Part shown: in pieces, positions 63,876 to 64,000 of the stretch
Layout of the letters: each line of letters starts with the position of its first letter
Numbering within the stretch: position 1 is the stretch's first letter
Source of the DNA: Bacillus sp. UNC41MFS5
Lineage (GTDB): Bacteria > Bacillota > Bacilli > Bacillales_B > DSM-18226
Direction of reading: 5' to 3'
Assembly (NCBI RefSeq): GCF_000686805.1
Contig: NZ_JMLP01000021.1
Coordinates: 1-64,000, forward strand
Length of the DNA stretch: 64,000 nucleotides
Notes under the pieces: generated by a model
Seen by the model: the letters and a program-made list of their open reading frames with translations, nothing else
Databases searched by the model: none
What the model was told of the DNA's origin: nothing
Made by a program: the position numbers and the translations under genes

Positions 63876-64000
63876 AACCACTTATTTTGCAATGAATGGT
63901 TTTATAATGGATATCTATTTTTTTCGGATTGTATGCGCTCACCTGAAATGATGCACATGAACATATTTCTATAAAGAATTAACAACTACAATTTTTCCGT

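Overview
The window is low-GC Gram-positive DNA from a spore-forming Bacillaceae. The nearest fit by gene content is Bacillus sensu lato or Neobacillus; this is inference, since no rRNA is present. Supporting features are strong AGGAGG-type ribosome sites, a GerPA/GerPF-type spore germination protein, PerR boxes, a class IV PHA synthase locus (phaP, phaR, phaC), DUF1450/YuzB proteins, YerC, LspA and GuaC. No rRNA, tRNA or CRISPR array was found.

Layout. 1-4.2 kb: a large hairpin, an SDR, and katG behind two identical PerR boxes. 4.2-12.2 kb: a decayed accessory island with a phage-type primosome (DnaD-like plus DnaB-like helicase broken by a 7-bp duplication), a TnpB gene with an in-frame TAA and its right-end hairpin, an orphan germination gene, fragments of an ABC ATPase, a second dnaB and an aldehyde dehydrogenase, and an intact GntR plus DUF1648 membrane protein pair. 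12.3-20.1 kb: an amine or opine catabolic cluster (FCD regulator, SDR, polar amino-acid ABC importer, frameshifted opine-type dehydrogenase, two tandem FAD amine oxidases) with TTGTATACAA operators in the divergent promoter region. 20.4-21.5 kb: guaC. 21.5-27.8 kb: an operon that appears to hold the complete D- to L-amino-acid conversion route (N-succinyltransferase, N-succinylamino-acid racemase, M20 desuccinylase) with its ABC importer and an RpiR regulator.

28-31 kb holds small and partly decayed genes. 31-35 kb is a divergent sulfonate/taurine locus (ssuA-tauD and ssuBC); both leaders carry a terminator hairpin preceded by the same sequence motif, a candidate undescribed attenuator. 35-38 kb is the PHA locus, in which phaB is absent and phaC has ATA at the expected start. 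38-43 kb is a regulator, HMG-CoA-lyase-like enzyme, CoA-transferase and CitMHS transporter cluster, with a frameshifted gamma-carbonic anhydrase. 43.4-44.4 kb holds a proteasome-fold protein with Thr1/Asp17/Lys33 in register, and a DUF1450 protein. 44.6-49.2 kb is the homogentisate operon (hppD, unknown, fahA, hmgA). No maleylacetoacetate isomerase is present, and the unknown gene is a candidate for that step. 49.4-51.4 kb: a bicupin, a second DUF1450 protein and lspA. 51.5-55.6 kb: a decayed dipeptide/nickel-type ABC operon with a broken MATE gene. 56-63.1 kb: a sugar ABC importer with GH2 and GH43 enzymes and an ArsR-type regulator, with cre-like and TGTAATAATAA sites. 63.4 kb: a headless IclR fragment.

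At least six genes carry disabling lesions. Two are single-base indels in 7-base homopolymers and may be assembly errors. The others (7-bp duplication, nonsense codon, deletion, truncations) look like real decay. All annotations come from reading the sequence; no database search was run.
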